Of a DNA stretch of 64,000 bases, positions 32,991 through 42,135 are shown in pieces (the first letter of the stretch is position 1; the number at the start of each line of letters is the position of its first letter). Under the pieces are notes generated by a model that did no database searches, was not told the origin of the DNA, and was given only the letters and a program-made list of their open reading frames with translations. The position numbers and the translations under genes were made by a program. Origin of the DNA: an uncultured Clostridia bacterium (lineage in GTDB: Bacteria > Bacillota > Clostridia > UBA1381); assembly GCA_934486495.1 (NCBI GenBank), contig CAKSPW010000003.1, positions 1-64,000 on the forward strand, read 5' to 3'.

Positions 32991-34202
32991 TTATACAGTG
33001 TACGGCCAGATTACAGCCTTTGTGCCGTTGGGGAAGCTGATATAGAATTCATATTTTGACGGGTCTTGTTCGTCTACATAATAGTCAAGCACCGTAAAGC
33101 CTGCAATATCGTCTGAATATATCACGTCATTGTCAACGACATCCGATACGTAATGACCTTTTTTGTATTCCTTGGTTTCCTTGTATGAAAGCGGCATATT
33201 ATCCTGATAAATACGCTTGTACGTCTTGTTTACAACGTTATCGGGCTTCCAAAGGTATCTTGTAAGACCGCCGTCCTCAAGTGAGTATACACCTGTGCAA
33301 ATCATATCGTTTAAGAAGCAAAGTCCGTCCTCGTCGGATATTACGTTTTCGCATCCGTCGGTAAAGAGTTTTGAACGGAAATATACCATTCCGTCATTGG
33401 TGTTGTTTGCTTTTATCTGGAAAAGGTCCGAACCGTTAAATCTGTAAAAGCCGACGCATTTACCGTCCTGAGTGTTATAGAATACGGCAAGCTCTTTGTA
33501 CTTGTCCTTTGCGTCTATATCCACAACTCCGATTGCATATGCGTCCAAGTCGCCGTTTAGCACGCTTGTAAACTCTGCACCCTTAACCCAAATGGCTGCT
33601 TTTGAACGGCTTCCGTCTTCTTTTACAGATGCCGGGATAAATCCGAGAGTGTCGTTTTCGCCGTCGCTGTCAAGATCAAAGTATGCAAGGTCGTTTACTC
33701 TGCCCTCTATTACGATTCCTGCCTCACTGATAGGCAAAAATCCTGTTTTCCATTGGCTGTTTGCGCGATATGCTTTGTTATGCGTGTTAATCAGCACCGA
33801 ATTTCTTGTTGAGTTCCATGTAACCGAAAAGTCCATAGCCTCGGCAATTGCTCTTACGGGTATCGAAAGTCTGTCGTTTAACATACACGCCGGAACGTCA
33901 AGAGCAACAGGTGCGCCGTTTTTCATAAGATAAGCTTCACCGAGCTTTACCGATACGCTGTAATCGCCCTTTTCCAAAAGAGCGGTTTGCGTTTCACTGT
34001 CCCAAGTAACCGTTGCGCCCGCTTTTTCAAACACGGCACGGACGGGAACCATTGTTCTTCCGCCGAGAATTTCCGGTGCCTGGTCTGAAAACGTGACGTC
34101 GGAATTATCAACATAAACCTTGATGTTGCCGCTTGCATATGCCGCAGATGTGCAAAATGCCGTAACTGCCATTGCTGTTAGAATTATTTTTTTAATACTC
34201 AT
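32991..34202 (-). CDS. secreted copper-amine-oxidase-N-like (stalk domain) protein
   Basis: A 403-residue exported protein with signal peptide to about residue 22 (AAYA). Residues ~25-140 hold two stalk-domain repeats in the typical form (IKVYVDNSDVTFSDQAPEI, GRTMVPVRAVFEKAGATVTW; then RLSIPVRAIAEAMDFSVTWN). This module, named after the copper amine oxidase N-terminus, is common in wall proteins of Clostridia and Paenibacillus and has no oxidase activity by itself. The remainder (~150-403) is Asp-rich with YFDLDSDGENDTLGF, resembling a beta-propeller or calcium-binding repeat. Substrate unknown. Confidence 0.83.
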   Translation of the reverse strand: MSIKKIILTAMAVTAFCTSAAYASGNIKVYVDNSDVTFSDQAPEILGGRTMVPVRAVFEKAGATVTWDSETQTALLEKGDYSVSVKLGEAYLMKNGAPVALDVPACMLNDRLSIPVRAIAEAMDFSVTWNSTRNSVLINTHNKAYRANSQWKTGFLPISEAGIVIEGRVNDLAYFDLDSDGENDTLGFIPASVKEDGSRSKAAIWVKGAEFTSVLNGDLDAYAIGVVDIDAKDKYKELAVFYNTQDGKCVGFYRFNGSDLFQIKANNTNDGMVYFRSKLFTDGCENVISDEDGLCFLNDMICTGVYSLEDGGLTRYLWKPDNVVNKTYKRIYQDNMPLSYKETKEYKKGHYVSDVVDNDVIYSDDIAGFTVLDYYVDEQDPSKYEFYISFPNGTKAVIWPYTV

Positions 34203-34221
34203 TATATATTCTCCTTTTTAT

Positions 34222-36570
34222 TTAATCCTCTGTCAACTCGGGTACGGTTTGAGGTGTGTCGCCCTCTGCCTTAACGGGAGTTGTTTCCTTAGGCTGTGTG
34301 CGTTCGGGTTCCTCCGTTTCGGCGGACTTTTCGGGTGACTCCGTCTTTTTTGGTGTTTGTGTTGTCTTAGGCGATGCTTTTTCTTCGTTTTCTTTATCTG
34401 ACTTTGAAGAAGAACTGCCGCTGTGACCGGTACACGTTTTTTTCGGCGATTTGCCGCTTACAAAATATGCGGTTTCGGTTTGACAGCTTTTTCTCGGTAA
34501 AAGACCGGTAACCGAGCAAACCTTAACCTCGTCAACGTTTGACGGCTTTTCAAATTCTTTATCCGAAAGACCATCATGAACGCTTTGCATAACCTTTTTC
34601 CATGCCGCAACCGACGGATTTGACCCGCCGACTGATTTCGGGGTGTCATATCCGTACCATACCGCACCGACATAATACGGCGTAAATCCGACAAACCATT
34701 TATCCTTGTTGTCGTTTGTTGTTCCTGTTTTTCCGAACGTTGTAATGCCGGAGAGTTTGGCACTTCTTGCCGTTCCGTAGCCGCTGTTTACAGGCTCTTT
34801 TAATAAGTCTGTCATGATATATGCTGTTGATGCTTTGAGCGACTGCGTTGATGAGCGTGTGTTTTCAAGTATTACGTTGCCGGATGAGTCTACCACCTTT
34901 GTGTATGTTATGGGCTTGTTATACTTGCCGCCGTTTACGAAAATGCAGTATGCCGCCGTCATTTCCTTAACTGATATACCCTTTGTAAGACCACCGAGTG
35001 CAAGTGAGCTGTAGTTCTTATCCGCCGATGTAAGCGTTGAAATTTTAAAATTATTTTCAAGGTAAGAATATGACTTGTTAATTCCAATCATATCGAGTAC
35101 CTTAACCGCAGGAATATTCGACGATCTGCCGACAGCCTCTCTAACCGTCATGTTTCCTTTAAACCCTTTGTAAGCGTTGTTAGGCTCCCAGTTGTCGTTT
35201 CCTATCGTGATTTTTTCATCCTTAACTACGGTTGTTTCATCAATTGCTTCAAGCTCGATTGCCGGAGCGTAAACCGACATCGGCTTTATTGCGGATCCGG
35301 GCTGAAGCTTTGACTGTGTTGCACGGTTTAAACCTCTTATCTCGGTTTTTTGACCCATGCCGCCGACAATTCCTTTTATTTCGCCGTTATACGGATCCAT
35401 AATTACCATAGCCGACTGTGCCGAGCTGCTTGGGAAATTAGAAGTGTTTTCAAAAACCTTCTCCATTTTGCCTTGAATGTCGGGGTCGATTGTGGAGTAT
35501 ATTTTTATTCCGCCGTTTGTCAGCTGCTGCTGTGCAAAATCCGCAGAATATCCTTTAATGTTTTGTAAATCTGCAATAACATCGTTCATAACCTGATCGG
35601 AGAAATACGATGTCATTTCATTTTTAATACGGTTTTTCTTTGCAACAACCTTGAGTGCCGAATTGCTTGCGCTGTCGTATTCGTCCTGATTTATCATTCC
35701 GAGTTCGAGCATTTTCCCGAGCACTCTGTTTCTTTTTTCGATGTTGTTGTCGGGGTGTGCATACGGGTCATATTTTGCAGGCGTTTGCGTAATGCCCACA
35801 ATTGATGCCGCTTCCTCAAGAGACAGCTCGTTTGCCGACTTGTTAAAATACATATTTGAAGCCGCTTCAACGCCCCAGCAATTGTTTGCAAAGAAAACAA
35901 TATTTAAGTACATTGTCAGAATTTCATCCTTGGAGAGTTGCTTTTCAAGCGCAACCGCTCTCATCATTTCCTTAACTTTTCTGACGGGACTTCTTTTATC
36001 TTCCTTTGTTATGTTTTTTATAACCTGCTGAGTGATTGTACTTCCGCCGTATGACGAGTCGCCGATACCTATTTTGCTCAGCGCATATTTAACCGTTGCG
36101 CCAACCGTTCTTTTAAGGTCAACGCCGTGGTGTTTCATAAATCGCTGGTCTTCTATGGCAATTGCTGCCATTTTAAGATTATCACCGATTTCGCTGCTTG
36201 ATATCCATTTCCTGTTTACGGTCGATTTTATTTTTTCAAGCTCATGCGCCGTACCGTTTGAATCGTAGTACATAATAAACGATTCGTTGTTGAGTGCAAG
36301 GTCGCTTATGTTCATATCGCTGATTTCGGTTGAAACCGCGGTATACATTCCTATTCCCATGCCTGTCCCGACAATTACGCATATAATTGCGGCAACGATT
36401 ATGAAAGCGCCCACGCCTCTGAAAAAGCTGTTTCTTTTCTCTTTCTTCTCTTTTTTTCTCAGACGCTTTTCTATCCGCGCAGATGTGTTCTTTCGTGCGC
36501 GATTTCTGTGCAGCGGTTCGTCCTGCGGAACATAGCTGTATTTATTTTCATCATCATCGCGATAATTCAA
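34222..36570 (-). CDS. class A penicillin-binding protein (PBP1A family)
   Basis: A 782-residue bifunctional wall synthase. A basic cytoplasmic tail (~1-45), one membrane helix (~50-75), a GT51 glycosyltransferase domain (~90-260; EDQRFMKHHGVD with catalytic Glu, GGSTITQQVIKN) and a transpeptidase domain (~370-650) with Ser425 in GSAIKPM, SxN as SSN, and KTG in FGKTGTTND. The last ~80 residues are Ser/Thr/Pro/Lys/Glu-rich and probably disordered. It polymerises and cross-links peptidoglycan. The start is a TTG eight bases after GGAGG; no ATG fits. Confidence 0.96.
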   Translation of the reverse strand: MNYRDDDENKYSYVPQDEPLHRNRARKNTSARIEKRLRKKEKKEKRNSFFRGVGAFIIVAAIICVIVGTGMGIGMYTAVSTEISDMNISDLALNNESFIMYYDSNGTAHELEKIKSTVNRKWISSSEIGDNLKMAAIAIEDQRFMKHHGVDLKRTVGATVKYALSKIGIGDSSYGGSTITQQVIKNITKEDKRSPVRKVKEMMRAVALEKQLSKDEILTMYLNIVFFANNCWGVEAASNMYFNKSANELSLEEAASIVGITQTPAKYDPYAHPDNNIEKRNRVLGKMLELGMINQDEYDSASNSALKVVAKKNRIKNEMTSYFSDQVMNDVIADLQNIKGYSADFAQQQLTNGGIKIYSTIDPDIQGKMEKVFENTSNFPSSSAQSAMVIMDPYNGEIKGIVGGMGQKTEIRGLNRATQSKLQPGSAIKPMSVYAPAIELEAIDETTVVKDEKITIGNDNWEPNNAYKGFKGNMTVREAVGRSSNIPAVKVLDMIGINKSYSYLENNFKISTLTSADKNYSSLALGGLTKGISVKEMTAAYCIFVNGGKYNKPITYTKVVDSSGNVILENTRSSTQSLKASTAYIMTDLLKEPVNSGYGTARSAKLSGITTFGKTGTTNDNKDKWFVGFTPYYVGAVWYGYDTPKSVGGSNPSVAAWKKVMQSVHDGLSDKEFEKPSNVDEVKVCSVTGLLPRKSCQTETAYFVSGKSPKKTCTGHSGSSSSKSDKENEEKASPKTTQTPKKTESPEKSAETEEPERTQPKETTPVKAEGDTPQTVPELTED

Positions 36571-36610
36571 TATATATACCTCCTTTAAAAGATATACTCA
36601 TCTACAATAT

Positions 36611-36639
36611 ATTATATAAGATAATTTACTTTTTTTCAA
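36611..36639 (-). promoter_or_regulatory. promoter of the penicillin-binding protein gene
   Basis: Minus strand TTGAAA, 17 bases, TATAAT, 40 bases before the TTG start. The gap between it and the RNase P RNA gene (36640-36853) shows only AT-rich sequence and the TATAAT at 36842-36847 that probably serves rnpB. Confidence 0.7.
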
Positions 36640-36853
36640 GTCTTTTTTTAAAAATTTAATAAATTGCGCCTATTTCTTTTAAATTTGAGATAAAATATAT
36701 AATAAAATGAATAAGTTCATGGCTTTTTAAATATATTTTTGTGAATTTGACCGAAATCCCGAACAAAAGGCAGGGTCGATGCGTAGCTGTATCAAGTCAA
36801 AATTCTTTACGTATAGGGTATAAATATTACCGATGGTATGATATAATATATAT

Positions 36854-37182
36854 GTGAGTAATTCAGACGATTGCGGGCGCATAATGCGCGTGAGGAAAGT
36901 CCGGGCTCCAAAGAGCAAGGGTGCCGGCTAACGGCCGGTGAAAGCGATTTCAAGGATAGTGCAACAGAGAATGAATGCCCGTTTTTCGGGCGATTGTGGA
37001 AATGTGCGGTAAGAGCGCACAGGGATGATGGCAACTGAATTCCCGTGTAAACCCCACCCGGAGCAACCCGAGGGAGTAAAAAGCCTGCTCGGCAATCCCG
37101 ACAAGGGGCTAAAGAACTGCGGTAACGCAGCTCGTAGATAGATAATCGTCTAATACAGAACCCGGCTTACAGAATTGCTCAT
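36854..37182 (+). ncRNA. rnpB: RNase P RNA (M1-like, bacterial type A)
   Basis: About 329 bases carrying the universal conserved segments: GAGGAAAGTCCGGGCTCC near 36890, the GGGTGCC-GGCTAACGGCC region, ACAGAGA..., CAACCCGAGGGAG and the 3' AATACAGAACCCGGCTTA. The P1 stem forms between GAGTAATTC (36856-36864) and GAATTGCTC (37172-37180). A TATAAT lies nine bases upstream. It is the catalytic subunit of RNase P, which matures tRNA 5' ends. Confidence 0.96.
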
Positions 37183-37204
37183 TTATTTGTTTAAACAGGG
37201 GATA

Positions 37205-37227
37205 TAAAAAAGCTCCGAAATTCGGAG
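37205..37227 (-). terminator. terminator of the 37.4-42.0 kb minus-strand operon
   Basis: On the minus strand CTCCGAATTTCGGAG is followed by CTTTTTTAT. It stands between rnpB and the last gene of the minus-strand cluster. Confidence 0.6.
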
Positions 37228-37257
37228 TGAGAATATTTTTATACCCTCGAATGAGTG

Positions 37258-37296
37258 AAGGCTGTTAAAAAAGTCAATTGACTTTTTAACAGCCTT
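37258..37296. repeat. dispersed palindrome, copy 2
   Basis: AAGGCTGTTAAAAAAGTCAA pairs with TTGACTTTTTAACAGCCTT (one bulged A). Same core as the palindromes at 30046 and 42976. Followed by TTAAT on the plus strand. The remainder up to 37381 holds no gene. Confidence 0.75.
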
Positions 37297-37381
37297 TTAA
37301 TATCGGTTGAATTTCGTGTGTAGTTTAAGGAATTGAACATATACGGGATGTAAAGCCTTAATTCGGTAAATAACATTATCC

Positions 37382-37753
37382 TTAAACGTTCTGCGCTAAA
37401 TCCGACTTGATTTTTTCTATTATGAGTGTTGCTTCTCCCGTACAGTGTATTGTAAGCTCCGCTTTATCCGCACCGCTTGGGGCAATAAAATTAAAGCAAT
37501 ACTCCGAAAGCTTTTCCGAGGTTATTTCATACCTAAACGGATTAGACTGCGGCATAATTTCGTCATTACAGTAAAACGTCACTCCCGCAAAGCACTTGCC
37601 GAGAGTGCCTTCTTTTCTGCATTCGGTTACAAGGCATAACACATCACCTTGCGAGAAATCCCTCAGCGTAAAGGTTAGTCTTGAAACGGGACTTTCTTTT
37701 TTATCACCTGATAAAACGACTCTTTCCGAGCCGGGACAACATTTATGCTCCAT
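37382..37753 (-). CDS. hypothetical protein (123 residues)
   Basis: I do not recognise a family. The protein has no signal peptide or membrane segment, starts MEHKCCPGSERVV after AAAGGAGG, and is rich in alternating hydrophobic residues (RLTFTLRDFSQGDVLCLVTE, AELTIHCTGEATLIIEKI), which suggests a small beta-sandwich. It follows the DUF2461 gene by 11 bases and is probably translated with it. Confidence 0.7.
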   Translation of the reverse strand: MEHKCCPGSERVVLSGDKKESPVSRLTFTLRDFSQGDVLCLVTECRKEGTLGKCFAGVTFYCNDEIMPQSNPFRYEITSEKLSEYCFNFIAPSGADKAELTIHCTGEATLIIEKIKSDLAQNV

Positions 37754-37764
37754 TTTTTCCTCCT

Positions 37765-38439
37765 TTAGCTACCGAGCTGCGCCGCTTTCAGCAGAAAGTT
37801 GTAAACGGGCGCAATGGTTTTGAAATCTTTAATTATTTTTGATGCAAGCTTATCCGAAAAGAACACGTCAAAGTCATGGCTTTCGGCAAGCACGCATATT
37901 TCTCTCTGATCGAGCCAATTTCTGCGTTTTTCCGATTCGCTTGGGAATTTGCTTCTCTTATATTTGGAATCCTCAAGCGAGAATTTACGGCTTTTTTCTA
38001 TAACACTGTTTGCGTTTTCGAAAATCGGGCCTCCCGACAGCACAAGGCTTCGCACATTGTCCATAGCCTCCCCTGTCATGCAGTAATATCCGCAGCCGTA
38101 TCTTATGCGTCTCGGAGAAAATTCGTAAAAAAACGACGGAACGGCGTCATAGAGTTTTTTATCACGTGAAAAATGACACCACATCACATCCCGAAATATC
38201 GACTTGTCTTTTGAATAGCGTGTATCACGAAATATTCTCGATATAGATTTGTTGACCTTTGGTGCACATATTATTTGCGGGTCTATGGAATAGAGCGCCG
38301 GCGCCAGCTCATCAACAAGTTCACGCATCGGCTTTAATACATTTTCCTCGTATTCATCCCTGTGCTCGGAAAACCATACTTTGTCGTTATGCAGCTTGTT
38401 CATAAAAAGAAAATCAAGCGTTTTTGCTGAAAATGCCAT
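37765..38439 (-). CDS. DUF2461 (TIGR02453) family protein
   Basis: A 224-residue soluble protein. The start MAFSAKTLDFLFMNKLHN, WFSEHRDEYEENVLKP, and the central RIFRDTRYSKDKSIFRD are the signature of DUF2461 proteins, whose function is not known. ATG at 38439 follows GGGAGTG. It is in a minus-strand series of closely spaced genes from the EamA transporter downward, but the functions do not obviously connect. Confidence 0.88.
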   Translation of the reverse strand: MAFSAKTLDFLFMNKLHNDKVWFSEHRDEYEENVLKPMRELVDELAPALYSIDPQIICAPKVNKSISRIFRDTRYSKDKSIFRDVMWCHFSRDKKLYDAVPSFFYEFSPRRIRYGCGYYCMTGEAMDNVRSLVLSGGPIFENANSVIEKSRKFSLEDSKYKRSKFPSESEKRRNWLDQREICVLAESHDFDVFFSDKLASKIIKDFKTIAPVYNFLLKAAQLGS

Positions 38440-38485
38440 ATAAATCACTCCCAAAAATTATTGCGGCGTACAATGCCTAAAAAAA

Positions 38486-39529
38486 TCAGTGCTTTCCTAT
38501 ATCAATAGAGCGCATTATTTCACGCTTTGCGGCGGAGTTGTACTGTGCGTAGAATTTGTGCGTCACTTCTATGTTTTTGTGACCCATAAGCTCCGCAACC
38601 ATTTTTATATCCACACCGTCCTCCAAAAGCCTGCACGCAAATGTCCTTCTAAGTGCGTGCGGACGTGCTTTGTCGGAGTCGGTTATTCCGGCGGCAAGAC
38701 AATATTTTTTCAGCATTTTTTCAACGCTCGACACTGTCATTCGCTTGCCTTGTCGGCTTATAAACAGCGCATCTTTATCCTTTGCGTCTTCTTCACATCG
38801 GATTTTAAGATATTCGCCCAGCTCATTTTCAACCTGAACGGGCATATAAATCTCTTGCTCGTCACCGCCCTTTCTCGTTACGATAAACGATGAGGTGTCA
38901 AAGCATACATCCTTTATATCAAGGTTTACAAGCTCGCTTACACGTATACCTGTACCTAAATATGTTATAAGTATCGCAATATCACGCTGCTTAGTGCGCA
39001 GATATTCCGTTAAATACCTGCCGGTAAATGTGTTTTCGCCGTTGTAGAGTATATCCAAAAGCCTTACCGTCTCCTGTGTAGTGAGCGGTTTTTTTATTTT
39101 TTGATGAAGCTTGTTCATATCAACCTTGTCCGTAATATTCTCGGGGATTTTATCGGTTTTGTAAAGGTACGAAAAAAGACCTCTTACGGAGGATAGCTTT
39201 CTGTTTATTCCGTAGTTTGAATTTTTGCGTATGCGGCGGATTATTTTACCGTCTGCCGACACGTATTCCGATTCGTATTCCCGCAGGTATGCTTTAAACC
39301 GAATTATATCCTCTGCCGTAACCTTTGCTATATCTTCGCAGGTGAATTCCTCGGGGGAGGCTTTGTCCTTAAACTTAAACTTCATGAGATATTCTAAAAA
39401 TATCCGAAGGTCGATGCTGTAACCTATTTGTGTATTTATGCTTTCGCCGCTGTAGTATATTTCGATATAATCAAAAACAAAATCGGGAAGATTTGATAAA
39501 AAATCGTGAAGATAAGAGTTTTTATTCAT
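38486..39529 (-). CDS. tyrosine recombinase (XerC/XerD-like)
   Basis: A 347-residue site-specific recombinase: N-terminal SAM-like core-binding domain (~1-130) and catalytic domain with Arg in GTGIRVSELVNL, HxxR in PHALRRTFA, His in LMGHKNIEVTH and the nucleophile Tyr in HKFYAQY. It is longer than XerC/D (~300) by an N-terminal and a linker extension. No phage, transposon or gene cassette lies beside it, and it overlaps the phosphoesterase gene by eight bases, so it is likely a resident chromosomal recombinase. Whether it is the chromosome-dimer XerCD-type enzyme is unknown. Confidence 0.9.
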   Translation of the reverse strand: MNKNSYLHDFLSNLPDFVFDYIEIYYSGESINTQIGYSIDLRIFLEYLMKFKFKDKASPEEFTCEDIAKVTAEDIIRFKAYLREYESEYVSADGKIIRRIRKNSNYGINRKLSSVRGLFSYLYKTDKIPENITDKVDMNKLHQKIKKPLTTQETVRLLDILYNGENTFTGRYLTEYLRTKQRDIAILITYLGTGIRVSELVNLDIKDVCFDTSSFIVTRKGGDEQEIYMPVQVENELGEYLKIRCEEDAKDKDALFISRQGKRMTVSSVEKMLKKYCLAAGITDSDKARPHALRRTFACRLLEDGVDIKMVAELMGHKNIEVTHKFYAQYNSAAKREIMRSIDIGKH

Positions 39530-40229
39530 TTTCTCCGCTCCTTAGCAATATCGGCGAAAATTCAAGGTAGTCCGCCGATGAAAGAATGTATTCAACACCG
39601 TCCGTTTCGCCCTCAAACGCCGTTTTGTGCGACGCTCCGTGAAGATGGCCGTATATGCATTTTTTTACGCCGTATTCCTTAAGTATCTCGTGGAAGCGTG
39701 TGCGCTGTGTTTGGCAGGTGACGGGCGGATAATGGGTAAATACATATATATCCTCGCAGTCGGTTTGCTTTGCGCTTTCTATCGACAGCCTGAGCCTGAT
39801 AAGCTCACGCTCGTATATTTTTTTGTCGTCGGGTGCGGATATGTCAAGTGACCAGCCGCGTGTACCGCATATTGCAATGTTTTCCGCAGTAAAAACGTTG
39901 TTTTGAAGAAAAAACACATCCGAAAATCCGTGTTTTTTTGTAAATTCGCAAAGCTTGTTTAGTGTTGACCACCAATAATCGTGATTTCCCTTTAACAGTA
40001 TTTTTCTGCCGTTTAAGCTGTGCAGAAATTCAAAGTCCTTATACGATTCGTCAAGATATGTTGCCCATGAGAAGTCGCCGCCGAGAACAACCGTATCCTC
40101 GGGTTTGACCGCTGCCTGCCAATTTTCATATATTCTTTCTACATAGTTATCCCAGCTTTTGCCGAATATATCCATAGGCTTATCTATGCCCAGCGGCAAA
40201 TGAAGGTCGGATATTGTGTAAAGTGACAT
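39522..40229 (-). CDS. metallophosphoesterase
   Basis: A 235-residue calcineurin-like phosphoesterase with metal-binding motifs in order: SDLHLP at residue ~8, GGDFSW at ~50, GNHDYWW at ~80, and the C-terminal THYPP and GHLHGAS. These residues hold two metal ions and cut phosphomono- or diesters. Substrate unknown. The gene overlaps the recombinase start and lies five bases after the amidase stop. Confidence 0.92.
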   Translation of the reverse strand: MSLYTISDLHLPLGIDKPMDIFGKSWDNYVERIYENWQAAVKPEDTVVLGGDFSWATYLDESYKDFEFLHSLNGRKILLKGNHDYWWSTLNKLCEFTKKHGFSDVFFLQNNVFTAENIAICGTRGWSLDISAPDDKKIYERELIRLRLSIESAKQTDCEDIYVFTHYPPVTCQTQRTRFHEILKEYGVKKCIYGHLHGASHKTAFEGETDGVEYILSSADYLEFSPILLRSGENE

Positions 40230-40234
40230 ATATT

Positions 40235-41116
40235 CTACTCCTTTTCGGCCGATATGAAATTCAAAAATCCCTCGGCTATGCCCTCTGCTATTTTTTGTTG
40301 ATACTCATCGCTTTTTAGTTTTTCGTATTCTTCCTTGTTTGATACAAATCCGCATTCGACAAGTACGGACGGTACTTTTGACCAATTAAAGCCTGTCAGG
40401 TCGCCTCTTACCGAAATGCCGTTATTTTTAGCTCCCGTAACGGACGTTACTGATCCCAGGATTGCCTCGCCGAGCTCACGGCTTGACGATACGAACGAGC
40501 TGTCGCCGTAATAGCTCTTTTCGGGCACAAGCACGGAGATACCGTTTTGCGACTCTGAATTACTGCCGTCACAATGTATTCTTATTGAGTAATCACTTGC
40601 GTTTGCCTGCTCGGCACGCTCTATATTGCTTTTGTCACATTCGTTTTTTTCTCGTGTCATATCGACTTTTATGCCGTATTGCTCAAGTATTGTCTTTAAC
40701 TTTTTGGATATTTCAAGATTTATCGGCTCTTCGCCTGCCGCACCGCTTACATTTGTTGCTTTGCTTTCGGATGAGTCGGGGCTTACAGGCTCCTTGCCGC
40801 TTCTGCTTGTTATCCCGTGACCTGCGTCTATGCATACGCTTATATCGGTCGTGTTCGGAATAAGCTGTGTTTTGCCATCGTTTATTATACTGCCCGAGTC
40901 AAACCTGCTTATACGGGGATTCTTTTCGATTCGCATACTGTCGAGCTTGTTTTTTTCGGATTTCAGTTTTTCGTTTGCAGCTGTGTACTCCTGCTTTTTT
41001 TCGGAAAATACAGCTTCGGCCGCTTTGTTTTCCTTTGATGCTTCATAAGTAAATATGCCTGCGATTGCGTTTGCCGAAATTAATGCTGTAAGAATTATCA
41101 CATAAACTCTGTTCAT
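40235..41116 (-). CDS. N-acetylmuramoyl-L-alanine amidase (Amidase_3, CwlD-like)
   Basis: A 293-residue exported or membrane-tethered amidase: N-terminal hydrophobic helix (VYVIILTALISANAIAGIF), a coiled-coil-like ~40-residue segment, and an Amidase_3 domain (~95-290) with zinc ligands in CIDAGHG, the EEPINLEISKKL Glu, SIRIHCDGS, and catalytic Glu in VECGFVSN. It cleaves the bond between muramic acid and the stem peptide. CwlD acts in spore cortex formation; whether this one does is not shown. ATG directly abuts the upstream EamA stop. Confidence 0.92.
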   Translation of the reverse strand: MNRVYVIILTALISANAIAGIFTYEASKENKAAEAVFSEKKQEYTAANEKLKSEKNKLDSMRIEKNPRISRFDSGSIINDGKTQLIPNTTDISVCIDAGHGITSRSGKEPVSPDSSESKATNVSGAAGEEPINLEISKKLKTILEQYGIKVDMTREKNECDKSNIERAEQANASDYSIRIHCDGSNSESQNGISVLVPEKSYYGDSSFVSSSRELGEAILGSVTSVTGAKNNGISVRGDLTGFNWSKVPSVLVECGFVSNKEEYEKLKSDEYQQKIAEGIAEGFLNFISAEKE

Positions 41117-42016
41117 TTATTTTTCCTTCTTTGTAAATTTTATTTGTGCAAGTACAGCCGCCGAAAACATCAGACAACAGCCGATAACTTCTCTGCTTGT
41201 CAGCTTTTGACCGAGAACGACATATCCTCCGACAGCGGCAAATACGGATTCAAGGCTCAAAAGCAGAGAAAGCACGGTTGGATTTGCACCCTTTGTTGCA
41301 ATAATCTGAAGTGTGTATGCAACTCCGCTTGAAAAAATACCTACATATAATATCGGCAGCATACAAGACATTATTGCCGATATTTCGATTGTTTCAAACA
41401 AAACGGCACCTATTGCCGACAATACCGATACGGTTATAAATTGTATAAGCGAAAGAAGTATACCGTCAACGCTGTCGGAAAATCTGTCAATAACCAAAAT
41501 ATGCAGAGAAAAAAGAACAGCGCACAAAACAACAATCGCATCACCTTTTGCAAGCGTAAATTCTTCGGTAATACTCAGAAAATATAATCCGATAACCGCT
41601 ATCGCAACGCTTATCCAAACGTTCACGGGACACTTTTTCTTTAAAAATATGCCGAAAACAGGCACAAATATTATGTAAAGCGTTGTTATAAATCCTGCTT
41701 TTGCTACGGTTGTGTACATTATGCCGAGCTGCTGTATATTTGTTGCCGCACACAGAAATACACCGCAGAGCACACCGCCCGTTACAGCTGTTTTTACATC
41801 TGTTTTTTTAAATCCGTCCGCATACATTTTCTTTTTCGTTTTTCTCGATATTGCGTATACAACCGCAAGAAAGCATGCGGCAATTATGGACCTTAGCGCA
41901 GTAAAGGTCATGGGGCTTATCTTGTCACTGCATTTGCTTTGGGCAACGAACGCCATTCCCCATATAAACGCCGCAATAACAGGTAGTACGTTATGTCTTA
42001 CAAATTGTTTTTTCAT
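41117..42016 (-). CDS. EamA/DMT-family transporter
   Basis: A 299-residue membrane protein with about ten helices and two EamA domains (NVLPVIAAFIWGMAFVAQSK near the start; GDAIVVLCAVLFSLHILVID in the second half). It is not closely alike to the EamA protein at 6.5 kb. A small-molecule exporter of unknown substrate. First gene of the minus-strand series; it is divergent from queT, with their promoters in the same ~120-bp gap. Confidence 0.9.
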   Translation of the reverse strand: MKKQFVRHNVLPVIAAFIWGMAFVAQSKCSDKISPMTFTALRSIIAACFLAVVYAISRKTKKKMYADGFKKTDVKTAVTGGVLCGVFLCAATNIQQLGIMYTTVAKAGFITTLYIIFVPVFGIFLKKKCPVNVWISVAIAVIGLYFLSITEEFTLAKGDAIVVLCAVLFSLHILVIDRFSDSVDGILLSLIQFITVSVLSAIGAVLFETIEISAIMSCMLPILYVGIFSSGVAYTLQIIATKGANPTVLSLLLSLESVFAAVGGYVVLGQKLTSREVIGCCLMFSAAVLAQIKFTKKEK

Positions 42017-42046
42017 TTAATTTACCGCCTTTTATGTATTTTGTTG

Positions 42047-42075
42047 TTGACAATCTATCCTTTTTGTGTTATACT
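42047..42075 (+). promoter_or_regulatory. queT promoter
   Basis: TTGACA, 17 bases, TATACT, placing the transcript start just before the riboswitch. Confidence 0.85.
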
Positions 42076-42082
42076 TTTATTC

Positions 42083-42124
42083 GTGAGTTCGAGACCTTCC
42101 TCACATAAAACAAAACTAAAGGAG
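42083..42124 (+). promoter_or_regulatory. preQ1-I riboswitch
   Basis: Stem GTGAG/CTCAC encloses the loop TTCGAGACCTTC, followed by the A-rich tail ATAAAACAAAACTAA that ends in the AGGAG ribosome binding site. This is the preQ1-I layout (stem, UUCUAG-like loop, A-rich tail with CUAA). The tail AAGG can pair with loop CCTT, so binding of preQ1 would hide the ribosome binding site of queT. The downstream queuosine transporter agrees. Confidence 0.88.
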
Positions 42125-42135
42125 TTAATTTAATC

